A stretch of DNA of 42,857 nt from Muribaculaceae bacterium. Its GTDB lineage: Bacteria > Bacteroidota > Bacteroidia > Bacteroidales > Muribaculaceae. Every line of letters starts with the position of its first letter. Within the stretch, counting starts at the first letter, position 1. A program made the translations under genes and the position numbers. Shown here piece after piece: positions 32,529 to 42,087 of this stretch. The DNA lies in assembly GCA_023665425.1 (NCBI GenBank), contig JAMPDX010000010.1, forward strand, positions 1 to 42,857, written 5' to 3'. The notes beneath the pieces are model-generated. The model ran no database searches. It saw only the letters and a program-made list of their open reading frames with translations, and was not told the origin of the DNA.

Positions 32529-35012
32529 TTATCTAATCACCAATATTTTGGTGGTGGCTCCTTTCGAATCTGTTGACTCGCCGGTGGTAGAGGCCATGAT
32601 GTAATACACGCCGGCACCAACATCGCGCCCTTGCATATCGGTCAGATCCCACATTGCCATACCGCCATTCGACAGGCCCAACTCCTTGATGACCTCACCT
32701 GCCGGATTTACTATCTTCACCAATGAGTTGCTCATCAGGCCTTTGATAGTTACCGGGCCGGCGTATTCGGGCCGCACGGGGTTGGGGAATGCCAATATCT
32801 CTGAATAGTCGTCGGCAGCCGTGGTGGCGTCGCAATAATAGGTGGCTATCTGCTTGCCGGAACCTATCCACACGGCATTGCCCGTGGGGTCAAAGCCCAC
32901 ACTATAAACGTTATCAGAGGGGAGACGAGAGTTGGATGTATTGAATTGCTCCAAGACTGTTGAGCCGTCGGCCGAGGCAACGACTATACCGGAGCCCATA
33001 GTGCCAAACCATTTGCGTGAGGCGCCGTCAGAGGCCATACACATCACATCATATCCATCGAGGAGATAGTCAGCAAGATTGGTGCCATCATTGCGCGACA
33101 CCTTCACACGGCGCACATGCAGTGTGCCTCCGCTATCGCCGGCACGAAGGGCATCGTTGGGATTGAAATAAAACACGCCGGAGTCGGTGCATACCCAGAT
33201 ATACCCGGTAGAGGGATCCTCATAAAACTGATTTATGTATAGATACGGTATCTGGTTGCCATCTTGGTCGATAAAAGTCTGATACTTAAAGAGCTTGTCA
33301 TCCGAGGTGTCATCAACAGTGCCGCCATGGTAATAGAGGTAGAAAGGCCCTTGATACAGATAGCTTGGACCGAAGACCACAAAATTACCATTCTTGGTAG
33401 CAGTGCATATATGATTGTCATAATGCTGAGCGTAGCCCTTAACCGGTATATTCTTAAACCCGGCTACATTCCCGGTCTTGCGGTCAGAGGCTTTCCACAC
33501 ATATATCGGCTGAGGATTGTCGGTGGTCATTTGCGAGGGATTGAAGATGCACCACAGATTGCCCTGAGCATCGAACGATGGTGAAGAGACATCACATATC
33601 ATAGACCACTTGTCGGAATAAGGGAACACTGCATGAAATCCCTTTTCCCCCTTCTTATCGTGTTGAGGCTGGGAGAAGAGCTCGGCTGTGCCATCCTCCA
33701 AATCATATCTCACCAGGCCGTTGCGACGACTGCCCATCCACAAGAGGTTGTCGTTTATGGGGTCAAGTATCGGCTGATAGGTGTCGATCATATCCTGCCC
33801 GACCGCACTGACAGTGGCGGTGTTACCGTAAGCCGTCCATTGGCCGCCATCGTATGCGCTTGTCATCGATGGATTGTTGGTAGCGACCGAATATACACGA
33901 TTAAACGTACTGTTGGAGGCAAGCATACCTACCTTGTCTGACCATTCAAAGCCAAACACCCCATACGGTTCCGGAGCATTGGGGGTAAACACTTGTGTCT
34001 GAGCTGACAAACTGTTGTTTTTCTTTGCATACTGCACTATACCCTCCTGACTGAGAGGCATATAGATATCTTCCAGCCCCCATGATGCGAACAGCCCGTT
34101 CGGATAACCGGCGCTCTCGGTATATACCCGTTCCACATCTCCTGAGCGCGAGAACTGAGTGACACAACCCCAGCGAACTAACAGATATCCGGCTTTATTC
34201 TCAGCGTAATTTTTAAAAGTGCCACCATCCACATTCATGAATGAGACAGAGCCGTCCGCTCCAATCTTACCAACTGACAGACCGCTGCCTGAAGTAAGAC
34301 CGAAAGTGTCGTCTGAAAGTGGGAGCAGGTATGCCACATCACTCAGGCCGGAGTCTACCAGCTTGAAATCCTCAAGCTCACTGTGGCGCCCCTCAACGGG
34401 TGAAGAGTACAGATTGCCATCACGACAAATCAGCAAGCTGTCTCCAACTCTACCGATACCGGTGAGCTTGGTGTTATAGACATGTGATTCGCTGATTACT
34501 CTCCGCTTGTCATCAATAACAATGTAACCGAAATCAGCGGCCAAATAAGCCTTGTTTTGAGCGGCATCGAAAGTTATGGAATTGATATTTTTTGATGTGC
34601 TGAGCGAAGCCGAAGCAAGCCCGGGGATAGTGTATACCTTATCATCATCGCTGAGGATATCCATCGTATAGTCATCATAGACGATGAGCAGATACTTTTT
34701 AGCAGCATTGTATGCAATATCAAGGATCACATTATTCGACAGGTAATTATTTGCATTATAGCCGGTAAGCTCATCAGAAGCCTTGTCGAGGACAAAAAGC
34801 TGCCCGGAGGGTTGGGCCCACACACCGGAGCTGCCGGCACTCTGCCCCAAAGCCAACAAATAGACTCTATCGGGAGTGTCGATAATCTCACTGAAATTAT
34901 TACCAAAAGTATTGTGTAAACGCCACTGGCCGGGCACCTGAACCTGTGCCTTCACGATAGCGGGGCACAACACAGTCATAACCAACAATAGCGCAAAAAT
35001 AAATCTCTTCAT
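32529..35012 (-). CDS. PorZ-like beta-propeller protein with T9SS-type C-terminal domain (copy A)
   Basis: The 827-residue paralog shares the order signal peptide (KRFIFALLLVMTVLCPAIVKA), propeller blades, then a C-terminal domain. Blade motifs match copy B, including GQWRLHNTFGNNFSEIIDT near the N-terminus, VILDIAYNAAKKYLLIVYDD, GTMGSGIVVA and WIGSGKQIATYY. The C-terminal domain begins ILAFPNPVRPEYAGPVTIKG and ends TTKILVIR. It is the first gene of the tandem pair (101 bp spacer). A palindromic repeat lies upstream at 35113-35155. No good -7 box was recognised. Which copy serves the secretion machine cannot be told from sequence alone. Confidence 0.78.
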   Translation of the reverse strand: MKRFIFALLLVMTVLCPAIVKAQVQVPGQWRLHNTFGNNFSEIIDTPDRVYLLALGQSAGSSGVWAQPSGQLFVLDKASDELTGYNANNYLSNNVILDIAYNAAKKYLLIVYDDYTMDILSDDDKVYTIPGLASASLSTSKNINSITFDAAQNKAYLAADFGYIVIDDKRRVISESHVYNTKLTGIGRVGDSLLICRDGNLYSSPVEGRHSELEDFKLVDSGLSDVAYLLPLSDDTFGLTSGSGLSVGKIGADGSVSFMNVDGGTFKNYAENKAGYLLVRWGCVTQFSRSGDVERVYTESAGYPNGLFASWGLEDIYMPLSQEGIVQYAKKNNSLSAQTQVFTPNAPEPYGVFGFEWSDKVGMLASNSTFNRVYSVATNNPSMTSAYDGGQWTAYGNTATVSAVGQDMIDTYQPILDPINDNLLWMGSRRNGLVRYDLEDGTAELFSQPQHDKKGEKGFHAVFPYSDKWSMICDVSSPSFDAQGNLWCIFNPSQMTTDNPQPIYVWKASDRKTGNVAGFKNIPVKGYAQHYDNHICTATKNGNFVVFGPSYLYQGPFYLYYHGGTVDDTSDDKLFKYQTFIDQDGNQIPYLYINQFYEDPSTGYIWVCTDSGVFYFNPNDALRAGDSGGTLHVRRVKVSRNDGTNLADYLLDGYDVMCMASDGASRKWFGTMGSGIVVASADGSTVLEQFNTSNSRLPSDNVYSVGFDPTGNAVWIGSGKQIATYYCDATTAADDYSEILAFPNPVRPEYAGPVTIKGLMSNSLVKIVNPAGEVIKELGLSNGGMAMWDLTDMQGRDVGAGVYYIMASTTGESTDSKGATTKILVIR

Positions 35013-35112
35013 TTAAATGCAGTTCAAAGTCAAACATCAATCGCATCGGCGACCAATGGGAGATAACACTCCTTATATACAACGAAAAAAAGCGTCAAAA
35101 ATTGTCTTATTC

Positions 35113-35155
35113 AGTGATGATTTATAGATACCAAGTTGGTAATCTTAATCATCAT
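35113..35155. repeat. Palindromic repeat between mfd and the PorZ-like pair
   Basis: AGTGATGATT...ACCAAGTTGGTAATCTTAATCATCAT folds on a central ACCAA-G-TTGGT. The words AGTGATGATT, TACCAAGTT and TTAATCATCA recur in the inverted repeat at 41910-41983. It may be a dispersed repeat or a 3'-end hairpin of mfd. Confidence 0.55.
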
Positions 35156-35182
35156 ACCATAACATATACATAATAGCAGGCA

Positions 35183-38100
35183 TCAAGATGCCGGTAGGGT
35201 CCGGATGAGGCGGATGGTATCCAGGGCGGTGAGTACGTCCGGCACGTTTTTGATAATCATTGATCGCTTACCCCCCTTTTCGCGCAATTCACATCGGCGG
35301 AAGTTCTGCTGCATATATGTTATGACTCGTCCGAAGGCGGTGCTCCGGTAGTAGGCCTTGTTTTCGTCTCCCACAAAGTAGAGGTACATCTTACCTTGCT
35401 TGAGCAACAGACGCTCTATGCCCAATTGCTTGGCTATGGTGCGCAGAGGCACTATGCGTATCAACTCTTCTGTCACTGCCGGCAGGGGGCCGAAGCGGTC
35501 TATAAGGCGCTCGCGGAAGGCATCCACACTCTGTTGTCCCTCCATATTGTCGAGCTCCTGATAGAGAGATATGCGCTCACCCTCCTGAGGTACATATTCC
35601 GGGGGCAGGCGGAGCTCCAAGTCACTCTCTACAGCGCAATCGGCTACATATTCCTCGCTCTTGCCCGCGTGCTCATCGGTGAAGGTGTCGCCAAACTCCT
35701 CTGTCTTTAGTTCCAGCACTGACTCCTTGAGTATCTTCTGATAGGTCTCATATCCCAGGTCGGCTATGAAACCGCTCTGCTCGGCTCCGAGCAGGTTGCC
35801 CGCTCCGCGGATGTCCAGGTCCTGCATAGCTATATGTATGCCGCTACCCAGGTCTGAGAAGCTTTCGATGGCTTGCAGTCGGCGGCGTGCCACACTCGTG
35901 AGCTCCTTGCCCGGCGGGGTCAGCAGATATGCAAAGGCCTTACGCGACGAGCGCCCCACACGCCCGCGAAGCTGGTGAAGCTCCGAGAGACCGAAGTTCT
36001 GCGCATCGCTGATGATGATGGTGTTTACCCCCGGCATATCAATGCCGCTCTCAACTATTGTGGTGGATATCAACACATCATAGTCACCGGAGGCAAAGTC
36101 TACTATTGCCCGTTCCAGCTTCTCCGGGGGCATCTGTCCGTGAGCAGTGACTACACGCACATTGGGCACCAGACGCCTTATCATGTGCTCCATATTGGCA
36201 AGTTGCTCTATGCGGTTGCAGATGAAGAATACCTGGCCGCCGCGACTTATCTCAAAGCTGACAGCCTCCTTCACCAGGTCATCATTCATCACGGAGACGG
36301 TGGTGAGAATAGGCTGGCGGTTGGCCGGAGGGGTGTTGAGGTTGCTCAGGTCGCGGGCCCCCATGAGCGAGAACTGCAGGGTGCGGGGTATCGGGGTGGC
36401 CGACATCGTCAGGGTGTCGACATTCACCTTCAGCTGCTTGAGCTTCTCCTTTACCGCTACGCCGAATTTCTGCTCTTCATCGACTACAAGGAGGCCCAAA
36501 TCCTTGAATTTTACTCCCTTGCCGATAATCTTATGCGTACCAATGAGGATATCAATCTTGCCGGCCTCCAGGTCTGCCAGTATCTGCTTCACCTCTTTGG
36601 GTTTGCGGGCGCGCGATATGTAGTCCACCCTCACCGGCAGGTCGCGCAGGCGCTCTGCAAAGGTGTGATAATGCTGCATGGCAAGAACTGTGGTGGGCAC
36701 GAGCACAGCCGTCTGCTTGCCGTCTACGGCTGCTTTGAAGGCTGCACGGATGGCTATCTCAGTCTTGCCGAATCCTACATCACCGCATATCAGACGGTCC
36801 ATGGGACGCGTGCTCTCCATATCGGCCTTAACGGCAGCAGTAGCGGTGAGCTGGTCCGGGGTGTCCTCATAGATGAAGGAGGCCTCCAGTTCATGCTGCA
36901 GATAGGAGTCAGGGGAGAAGGCAAACCCTTTCTGTTCGCGGCGCGCGGCATACAGGCGTATCAGGTCGCGCGCTATGTCCTTCATCTTGCTCTTGGTACG
37001 CTCCTTGATACGGTTCCATGCTCCGGTACCTAACTTATTGATTTTTGGGGGTATACCCTCTTTGCCGCGATACTTTGAGAGCTTGTGTAGGGCGTGTATG
37101 GAGCAGAAGATGATATCATCACCGGCATATATCAGCTTTATCATCTCTTGCGGGCGGCCGGCCACGTCGGTCTTTACCAGCCCTCCGAAGCGCCCCACAC
37201 CATGGTCTATGTGTACGATATAGTCGCCCACCTCAATCTGTCCGAGCTCCTTGAGCGACATGGCAAGTTTGCCGCCACGAGCTCGCTCAGAGCGCAGATT
37301 GTATTTGTGAAAGCGATCGAATATCTGGTGGTCGGTGAAGAAGCATGAGTGTGTCTGGTGGTCTGTGAACCCCTCATGCAGAGTATGAAGCACCGGGGTG
37401 AAGGGTATCTCATCACCCCTCTCGGAGAAGATGGCCTTCAGACGGTCGCACTGGGCCGGTGAGTCTGACAGGATATATAGCTTATACCCCTCGGAAATCA
37501 GGCGGCTGAAGGACTCGGATATAAGGTCAAAGTTCTTGTGATACAGTGCCTGGGGGGTACACTTGAAGTCGATGGAGGGCGCCTCTTGCGGGGCCGTGGG
37601 ATTGACACCGTATAACACAAGCCGACGTTTGTTCAGTTCCTCTTCAAACTCCGCCGGGTTGATTATCACATCCATGGCAGAGGCATCCCCTTCGCCACTC
37701 TCTATCACGGCTTGCGAAATGCCACCCTCGGCGATGCTCCTCATCCTCTCAAGCACAAATTCGCGCGAGGCGCAGAACACGGGAACGGAAGGATGTATAT
37801 AAGCCAAAATGGAGTCTTTAGTGCCGCTGCTCCCTTTCTCCAATGCTCCCACCACGGCTATCGAGTCTACCTGCTCGCGGCTCAGCTGCGTCTCAATATC
37901 GAATGTGCGCACGGAGTCTATCTCTTCGTCAAAGAAGTCTACGCGATAGGGTAGTTCGTGCGAGTATGAGAAGATATCAAGTATGGAGCCGCGACGAGCA
38001 AATTGCCCGGGCTCGTATACATAGTCTACTTTGATGAACCCCAGTGAGATAAGTTTCTGCACGGCATCACTCATGAGCATATTCCCCCCTTTGCTGAACA

Positions 38101-38530
38101 CCAGGGAGGCCTCCTCGAGTTTGCCGGGAGAGGGCACCATCTCAGCCAACCCCTCCGGGCAGGAGACGATGAAGCGTGTGCCCTTAACACCGCAGGCGGC
38201 AATAGCCTCGGTTCGCAATATCTGGGAGGGAGGGTCCGGCTGCCCGTATTTTATGTCTCGCTTATACCCCGAAGGGAGTATTTGCACGGCCTCGGCGCCG
38301 AGTATCTGCACCAGGTCGTTATATAGATAGCCGGCCTCTTCCGGATCATTGGCCACCACCAATGCCGGATGCTTGAACGGCTTGAGCGACGCCAACAGCA
38401 ATGCCGGTGATGAGGCGGAAAGCCCGCTCATCACCAGCATCTTATTCTCCTTGTCTTTGAGTAGCTCCTCTACGGCTTCGCACCGCGCAGGGCTCATAAA
38501 CAGTTCACACAAGTCCTTGATATCAATCAT
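35183..38530 (-). CDS. mfd: Transcription-repair coupling factor Mfd
   Basis: Mfd removes stalled RNA polymerase at DNA lesions and recruits UvrA. The protein is 1115 residues from the ATG at 38528-38530. A GTG directly before it gives the alternative start one codon earlier. Order: UvrB-like N-terminal domains, an RNA-polymerase-interacting region (YIVHIDHGVGRFGG), Walker A GDVGFGKTE near residue 580, DEEQ near 680, the RecG-like translocase block (LHQLRGRVGRSSRKAFAYLL), and a C-terminal TRCF domain. The length is near the family norm. It starts 3 nt after the S41 protease stop, so the two are co-transcribed. Confidence 0.97.
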   Translation of the reverse strand: MIDIKDLCELFMSPARCEAVEELLKDKENKMLVMSGLSASSPALLLASLKPFKHPALVVANDPEEAGYLYNDLVQILGAEAVQILPSGYKRDIKYGQPDPPSQILRTEAIAACGVKGTRFIVSCPEGLAEMVPSPGKLEEASLVFSKGGNMLMSDAVQKLISLGFIKVDYVYEPGQFARRGSILDIFSYSHELPYRVDFFDEEIDSVRTFDIETQLSREQVDSIAVVGALEKGSSGTKDSILAYIHPSVPVFCASREFVLERMRSIAEGGISQAVIESGEGDASAMDVIINPAEFEEELNKRRLVLYGVNPTAPQEAPSIDFKCTPQALYHKNFDLISESFSRLISEGYKLYILSDSPAQCDRLKAIFSERGDEIPFTPVLHTLHEGFTDHQTHSCFFTDHQIFDRFHKYNLRSERARGGKLAMSLKELGQIEVGDYIVHIDHGVGRFGGLVKTDVAGRPQEMIKLIYAGDDIIFCSIHALHKLSKYRGKEGIPPKINKLGTGAWNRIKERTKSKMKDIARDLIRLYAARREQKGFAFSPDSYLQHELEASFIYEDTPDQLTATAAVKADMESTRPMDRLICGDVGFGKTEIAIRAAFKAAVDGKQTAVLVPTTVLAMQHYHTFAERLRDLPVRVDYISRARKPKEVKQILADLEAGKIDILIGTHKIIGKGVKFKDLGLLVVDEEQKFGVAVKEKLKQLKVNVDTLTMSATPIPRTLQFSLMGARDLSNLNTPPANRQPILTTVSVMNDDLVKEAVSFEISRGGQVFFICNRIEQLANMEHMIRRLVPNVRVVTAHGQMPPEKLERAIVDFASGDYDVLISTTIVESGIDMPGVNTIIISDAQNFGLSELHQLRGRVGRSSRKAFAYLLTPPGKELTSVARRRLQAIESFSDLGSGIHIAMQDLDIRGAGNLLGAEQSGFIADLGYETYQKILKESVLELKTEEFGDTFTDEHAGKSEEYVADCAVESDLELRLPPEYVPQEGERISLYQELDNMEGQQSVDAFRERLIDRFGPLPAVTEELIRIVPLRTIAKQLGIERLLLKQGKMYLYFVGDENKAYYRSTAFGRVITYMQQNFRRCELREKGGKRSMIIKNVPDVLTALDTIRLIRTLPAS

Positions 38531-38533
38531 CAC

Positions 38534-40213
38534 TTACTTGCGTATGTCAGGGTGAATTTTCATTTTCTGCAGCTCTTGCGGGTCGCGAAGTATCGCTGCG
38601 GCCTTGTCAACAGCTTCATCATGTTTCAGGGTATATTGCACTTGCCCTCTGTCATAATAATAGCGGCCAACAATCTCGCTGCCGAGGTATTCGGCTATGT
38701 CGGTACGCTTGGCATCCAGGTCATGGTCCAGGTTGTGGGTCAGCAGCTTGCGCATTGCTTCAAATTCAGCCTTAGTGGAGTCATTCATATATCCTTCGCG
38801 CTCTGCCACTTTCTCCAGGTCGGTGAGCATATCCTCACACACCTTGTCATACTTCAGCCGAGTGGGGTCTATAAAGCTCTTGAAGTCGGTGTAGATGGAG
38901 TCAGTAATATCAAACTCCGCTGGGGAAGGGATACTCTCATGTTCGGCGGCATACTTTGTGGCATAGTCAAATACCCAGTTGTCACGCACCAGGTTGTAAG
39001 TCAGGCGGCTAAGCTCACCCCAATCGATATCCACTTCGGGAGTCAATCCTCCTCCGTCCTTTACTTCACGCCCATGCTTGGTGGTGTACACATTGCACAG
39101 CGAGTCAGGGGTAGGGGCTACACTCCCGTCAGCATTGCGGCGTGAATAGTCAAGTGCCTGTATCAAGCGGCCGGAGGGTATGTAATATTTCGCAGTGGTT
39201 ATCTTAATCATTTGGTCGTATGGCAATTGGCGAGTGCCCTGCACGAGTCCCTTACCGAAGGAGCGCGACCCTATCAACACGGCTCGGTCAAGGTCCTGCA
39301 TGGCGCCGGCCACTATCTCGGAGGCGGAGGCTGACCCGCCGTCTATCAGTATGGCCAGCGGCATATCCTCCATTATAGGGCTATGGGTGGTGCGGTAAAT
39401 GCGGGTTTGCGAAGCATCCTTGCCCTTAGTGCGTACCACTTCGGTACCCTTGGGCAGGAAGAAGCCGGCTATCTCCACAGCGCTGTTGACAAGGCCTCCA
39501 CCATTGCCGCGAAGGTCGAGTATAACTCCCTTCACCTCCGGGTTTGCTTTAAACTCATTTAGGGCTTTCTTCACCTCATCGGCGCTCGTCTCCATGAAGG
39601 AGTTGAGCTTTACATACCCGATATTGTCGTCTACCACTCCGTAGTAAGGCACTGAGGGTAGCTGCAACTTCTTGCGTATTATGTCAAATTCCACTATTGA
39701 GTCAGCTCCGGCATACGGGCGCCCGATGCGTATATGTACCGGTGTGTTGGGGGTGCCGCGAAGCAGTTTCGACACCTTGTCTGACGTGCATTTAGTCACA
39801 TCGGTAGTGTCAACCTGCAGTATGCGGTCGCCGGTGCGAATGCCGGCCAATGCTGCCGGTGACCCCTCGTAGGGGCCCGAGAAGTATACGGCACTGTCCC
39901 GCTGCATGATGTATGACCCTATGCCGGCATACTCCCCGGTGGTCTGAGTGTTGAATGTCTTAACCTCTTCAGTGGTATAGAACTCGGTGTAGGGGTCTAT
40001 CTCCGACAACATCGCCTTGATAGCTGTCTGCATCACTCGCTCAGCCGGGATGGAGTCTACATAATTATTCTCCAACTCGCGCACTATAGTGTTGAACGTA
40101 TTCAACTGTCGGTACAACTCCGACTCATGGCTCTTGTCTGCTCCTATGAGCGCTGTCGCACCAAGCATGAGTGCCACACCCGGCACTATCAATCGCATCT
40201 TATTGATCTTCAT
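38534..40213 (-). CDS. S41 family C-terminal processing peptidase with PDZ domain
   Basis: The product is a periplasmic or membrane-anchored CtpA/Prc-like serine protease that trims protein C-termini. It begins MKINKMRLIVPGVALMLGATALIGA, a signal peptide or anchor. A PDZ domain (about 85-165, with GIRTGDRILQVDTTDV) is followed by the protease core: GGSASASEIVAGAMQDLDRA with the nucleophile serine near 290, and Lys in GKGLVQG near 316 as the general base. The 559-residue length matches long Bacteroidota members with a C-terminal extension. mfd follows 3 nt downstream; nadB lies 60 bp upstream on the same strand. Confidence 0.95.
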   Translation of the reverse strand: MKINKMRLIVPGVALMLGATALIGADKSHESELYRQLNTFNTIVRELENNYVDSIPAERVMQTAIKAMLSEIDPYTEFYTTEEVKTFNTQTTGEYAGIGSYIMQRDSAVYFSGPYEGSPAALAGIRTGDRILQVDTTDVTKCTSDKVSKLLRGTPNTPVHIRIGRPYAGADSIVEFDIIRKKLQLPSVPYYGVVDDNIGYVKLNSFMETSADEVKKALNEFKANPEVKGVILDLRGNGGGLVNSAVEIAGFFLPKGTEVVRTKGKDASQTRIYRTTHSPIMEDMPLAILIDGGSASASEIVAGAMQDLDRAVLIGSRSFGKGLVQGTRQLPYDQMIKITTAKYYIPSGRLIQALDYSRRNADGSVAPTPDSLCNVYTTKHGREVKDGGGLTPEVDIDWGELSRLTYNLVRDNWVFDYATKYAAEHESIPSPAEFDITDSIYTDFKSFIDPTRLKYDKVCEDMLTDLEKVAEREGYMNDSTKAEFEAMRKLLTHNLDHDLDAKRTDIAEYLGSEIVGRYYYDRGQVQYTLKHDEAVDKAAAILRDPQELQKMKIHPDIRK

Positions 40214-40239
40214 CTATTTCCTCTTTCCTGAGCGGAACC

Positions 40240-40256
40240 AATGCCCGATTGGCATT
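40240..40256 (-). terminator. Short hairpin between nadB and the S41 gene
   Basis: AATGCC-CGATT-GGCATT is a 6-bp perfect hairpin in the 60-bp spacer. A weak terminator or spacing element is possible; the downstream sequence has no long T-run. The adjacent TCCTAATTCCTAATT is a short direct repeat. Confidence 0.35.
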
Positions 40257-40273
40257 TAAATCCTAATTCCTAA

Positions 40274-41842
40274 TTATTTGTGCGGGTAGTCTACCGTGAA
40301 GTGCAGTCCGCGGCTCTCCTTGCGAGCCATTGCCTGACGCATTATCAGATAGGCTACATTTATCATATTGCGCAACTCGCACAGCTGGCGCGAAGGCTTG
40401 CTAACCTTAAACAGTCGCTCTGTCTCCTGATTTAAAATGTCAAGGCGGCTCCATGCCCGTGCAAGTCGCAGGTCTGAACGTACTATACCAACATAATAGC
40501 CCATTATCTGGTTCACTTCCTTCATGCTCTGAGTTATGAGCACCATCTCCTCCGGGTGCGCCGTGCCCTCGTCATTCCAGTTGGGCACATCATTGCGTAT
40601 CTCATAGTCTCCGATATGCTCGGCTGCATGCTTGGCTGCGGCATCGGCATATACCACGGCCTCTATCAGAGAGTTTGATGCTAAGCGATTGCCTCCGTGA
40701 AGCCCGGTGCAGCTGCACTCGCCCACAGCATAGAGCCGGTTGATTGTGCTTTGGCCATTCTTGTCTACCTTGATGCCGCCACAAAGGTAATGGGCTGCCG
40801 GCGCCACAGGGATATAATCCTTGGTGATATCGATACCCAGCGAGAGGCATTTCTCATAGATATTCGGGAAGTGGCGGCGTGTCTCATTCGGGTCCTTATG
40901 TGTCACATCCAGATAAACATGGTCGCTGCCTGAAGCCTTCATCTCAGAGTCTATGGCGCGGGCTACAATGTCGCGCGGCGCCAAGGAGAGGCGCTCGTCA
41001 TACTTATGCATAAACTCCTTGCCATTGATGTCGCGGAGCACTGCACCATAGCCGCGCATAGCCTCAGTGATCAAAAAGGAGGGGCGGTCACCCGGATGAA
41101 ACAGGGCAGTGGGGTGAAACTGGATAAACTCCATATCCTCCACTGTCCCCTTGGCGCGATAAACCATGGCAATACCATCACCTGTGGCTATAAGGGGGTT
41201 AGTGGTAGTGGTGTAAACGGCCCCAACACCACCGGTGGCCATTAAGGTCACACGTGCCAGGAAGGTGTCAACCTCACCGGAGGCCTCGTCAAGGATATAT
41301 GCACCGTAGCACGTGATGTCCGGCGAGCGGCGAGTCACTGTCTTGCCCAGGTGATGCTGGGTGATAATCTCCACGGCAAGGTGGTTCTCATATATGTCTA
41401 TATAAGGATTGTTCTTCACCTCATCCACCAGCGAGGTCTGTATCTCGGCGCCGGTATTGTCAGCATGGTGGAGTATGCGGAACTCCGAGTGGCCACCCTC
41501 GCGGTGCAGATCAAAGTTGCCATCCTCTCCCTTATCAAACTTCACGCCATGCTCGATAAGAAATCGTATCTGCTCGGGGGCACCCTTCACAACCTTCTCT
41601 ACCGCTTCTCGGTCAGAAAGCCAATCCCCGGCTATCATTGTGTCCTGTATATGTTTATCAAAATTGTCAACCTCAAGGTTTGTCACCGAGGCCACACCAC
41701 CCTGCGCCAGAAAGGTATTTGCCTCCTCCAGAGTAGTCTTGCATACAAGTGCCACACGCGCCCCGGGGCCTGCGACCTTCAGCGCGAAACTCATGCCGGC
41801 TATGCCGGACCCTATCACCAGATAATCATATTCTCGTACCAT
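40274..41842 (-). CDS. nadB: L-aspartate oxidase
   Basis: NadB oxidises L-aspartate to iminoaspartate, the first step of de novo NAD synthesis; in anaerobes fumarate serves as electron acceptor. The 522-residue protein has the FAD motif GSGIAGMSFALKVAG near residue 12, LAQGGVA, the catalytic HREGGHSEFRILH region, and AVGECSCTGLHGGNRLASN near the flavin. The length is typical. nadA and nadC are not in the window. A leader of about 150 nt with a strong inverted repeat (41910-41983) lies upstream and could host control. Confidence 0.96.
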   Translation of the reverse strand: MVREYDYLVIGSGIAGMSFALKVAGPGARVALVCKTTLEEANTFLAQGGVASVTNLEVDNFDKHIQDTMIAGDWLSDREAVEKVVKGAPEQIRFLIEHGVKFDKGEDGNFDLHREGGHSEFRILHHADNTGAEIQTSLVDEVKNNPYIDIYENHLAVEIITQHHLGKTVTRRSPDITCYGAYILDEASGEVDTFLARVTLMATGGVGAVYTTTTNPLIATGDGIAMVYRAKGTVEDMEFIQFHPTALFHPGDRPSFLITEAMRGYGAVLRDINGKEFMHKYDERLSLAPRDIVARAIDSEMKASGSDHVYLDVTHKDPNETRRHFPNIYEKCLSLGIDITKDYIPVAPAAHYLCGGIKVDKNGQSTINRLYAVGECSCTGLHGGNRLASNSLIEAVVYADAAAKHAAEHIGDYEIRNDVPNWNDEGTAHPEEMVLITQSMKEVNQIMGYYVGIVRSDLRLARAWSRLDILNQETERLFKVSKPSRQLCELRNMINVAYLIMRQAMARKESRGLHFTVDYPHK

Positions 41843-41909
41843 TATAATAGAATAGTTACAGTCAGCTCGTCTTGCCGCCGGGTCATCATAAAATGAACCG
41901 GGGTATTTT

Positions 41910-41983
41910 AGTGATGATTAAAAAATAAATTGGTAAATTTTTTATGGTTATTAAGATTACCAAGTTATTTTTTAATCATCACT
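41910..41983. repeat. 27-bp inverted repeat upstream of nadB
   Basis: AGTGATGATTAAAAAATAA-A-TTGGTAA (41910-41936) and its near-perfect complement (41957-41983) enclose a 20-nt loop, with one mismatch. It would form a strong hairpin in a nadB leader if transcription starts near 41990. Related words occur at 35113-35155. Confidence 0.7.
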
Positions 41984-41999
41984 TAACAGCTTTAACTTG

Positions 42000-42007
42000 C
42001 AAAATTA
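42000..42007 (-). promoter_or_regulatory. Possible -7 box of nadB
   Basis: The minus strand reads TAATTTTG, matching TAnnTTTG. The -33 region has no TTG. Transcription from here would include the inverted repeat at 41910-41983 in the leader. Confidence 0.4.
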
Positions 42008-42087
42008 ACAATTTACTCTGATAAGCCTCTTTTTTTAACAGTTTTTAACCTATATTATTCACACCAACTACGTGGCGTGAGGTATAA

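Noticed and set aside
35873..37033. Long plus-strand open frame (386 codons)
   Set aside because: It is antisense to the conserved helicase core of mfd; composition reflects a shadow frame.
41843..42087. Riboswitch in the nadB leader
   Set aside because: Only one long A/T-rich hairpin is visible; no conserved aptamer-like core could be recognised.
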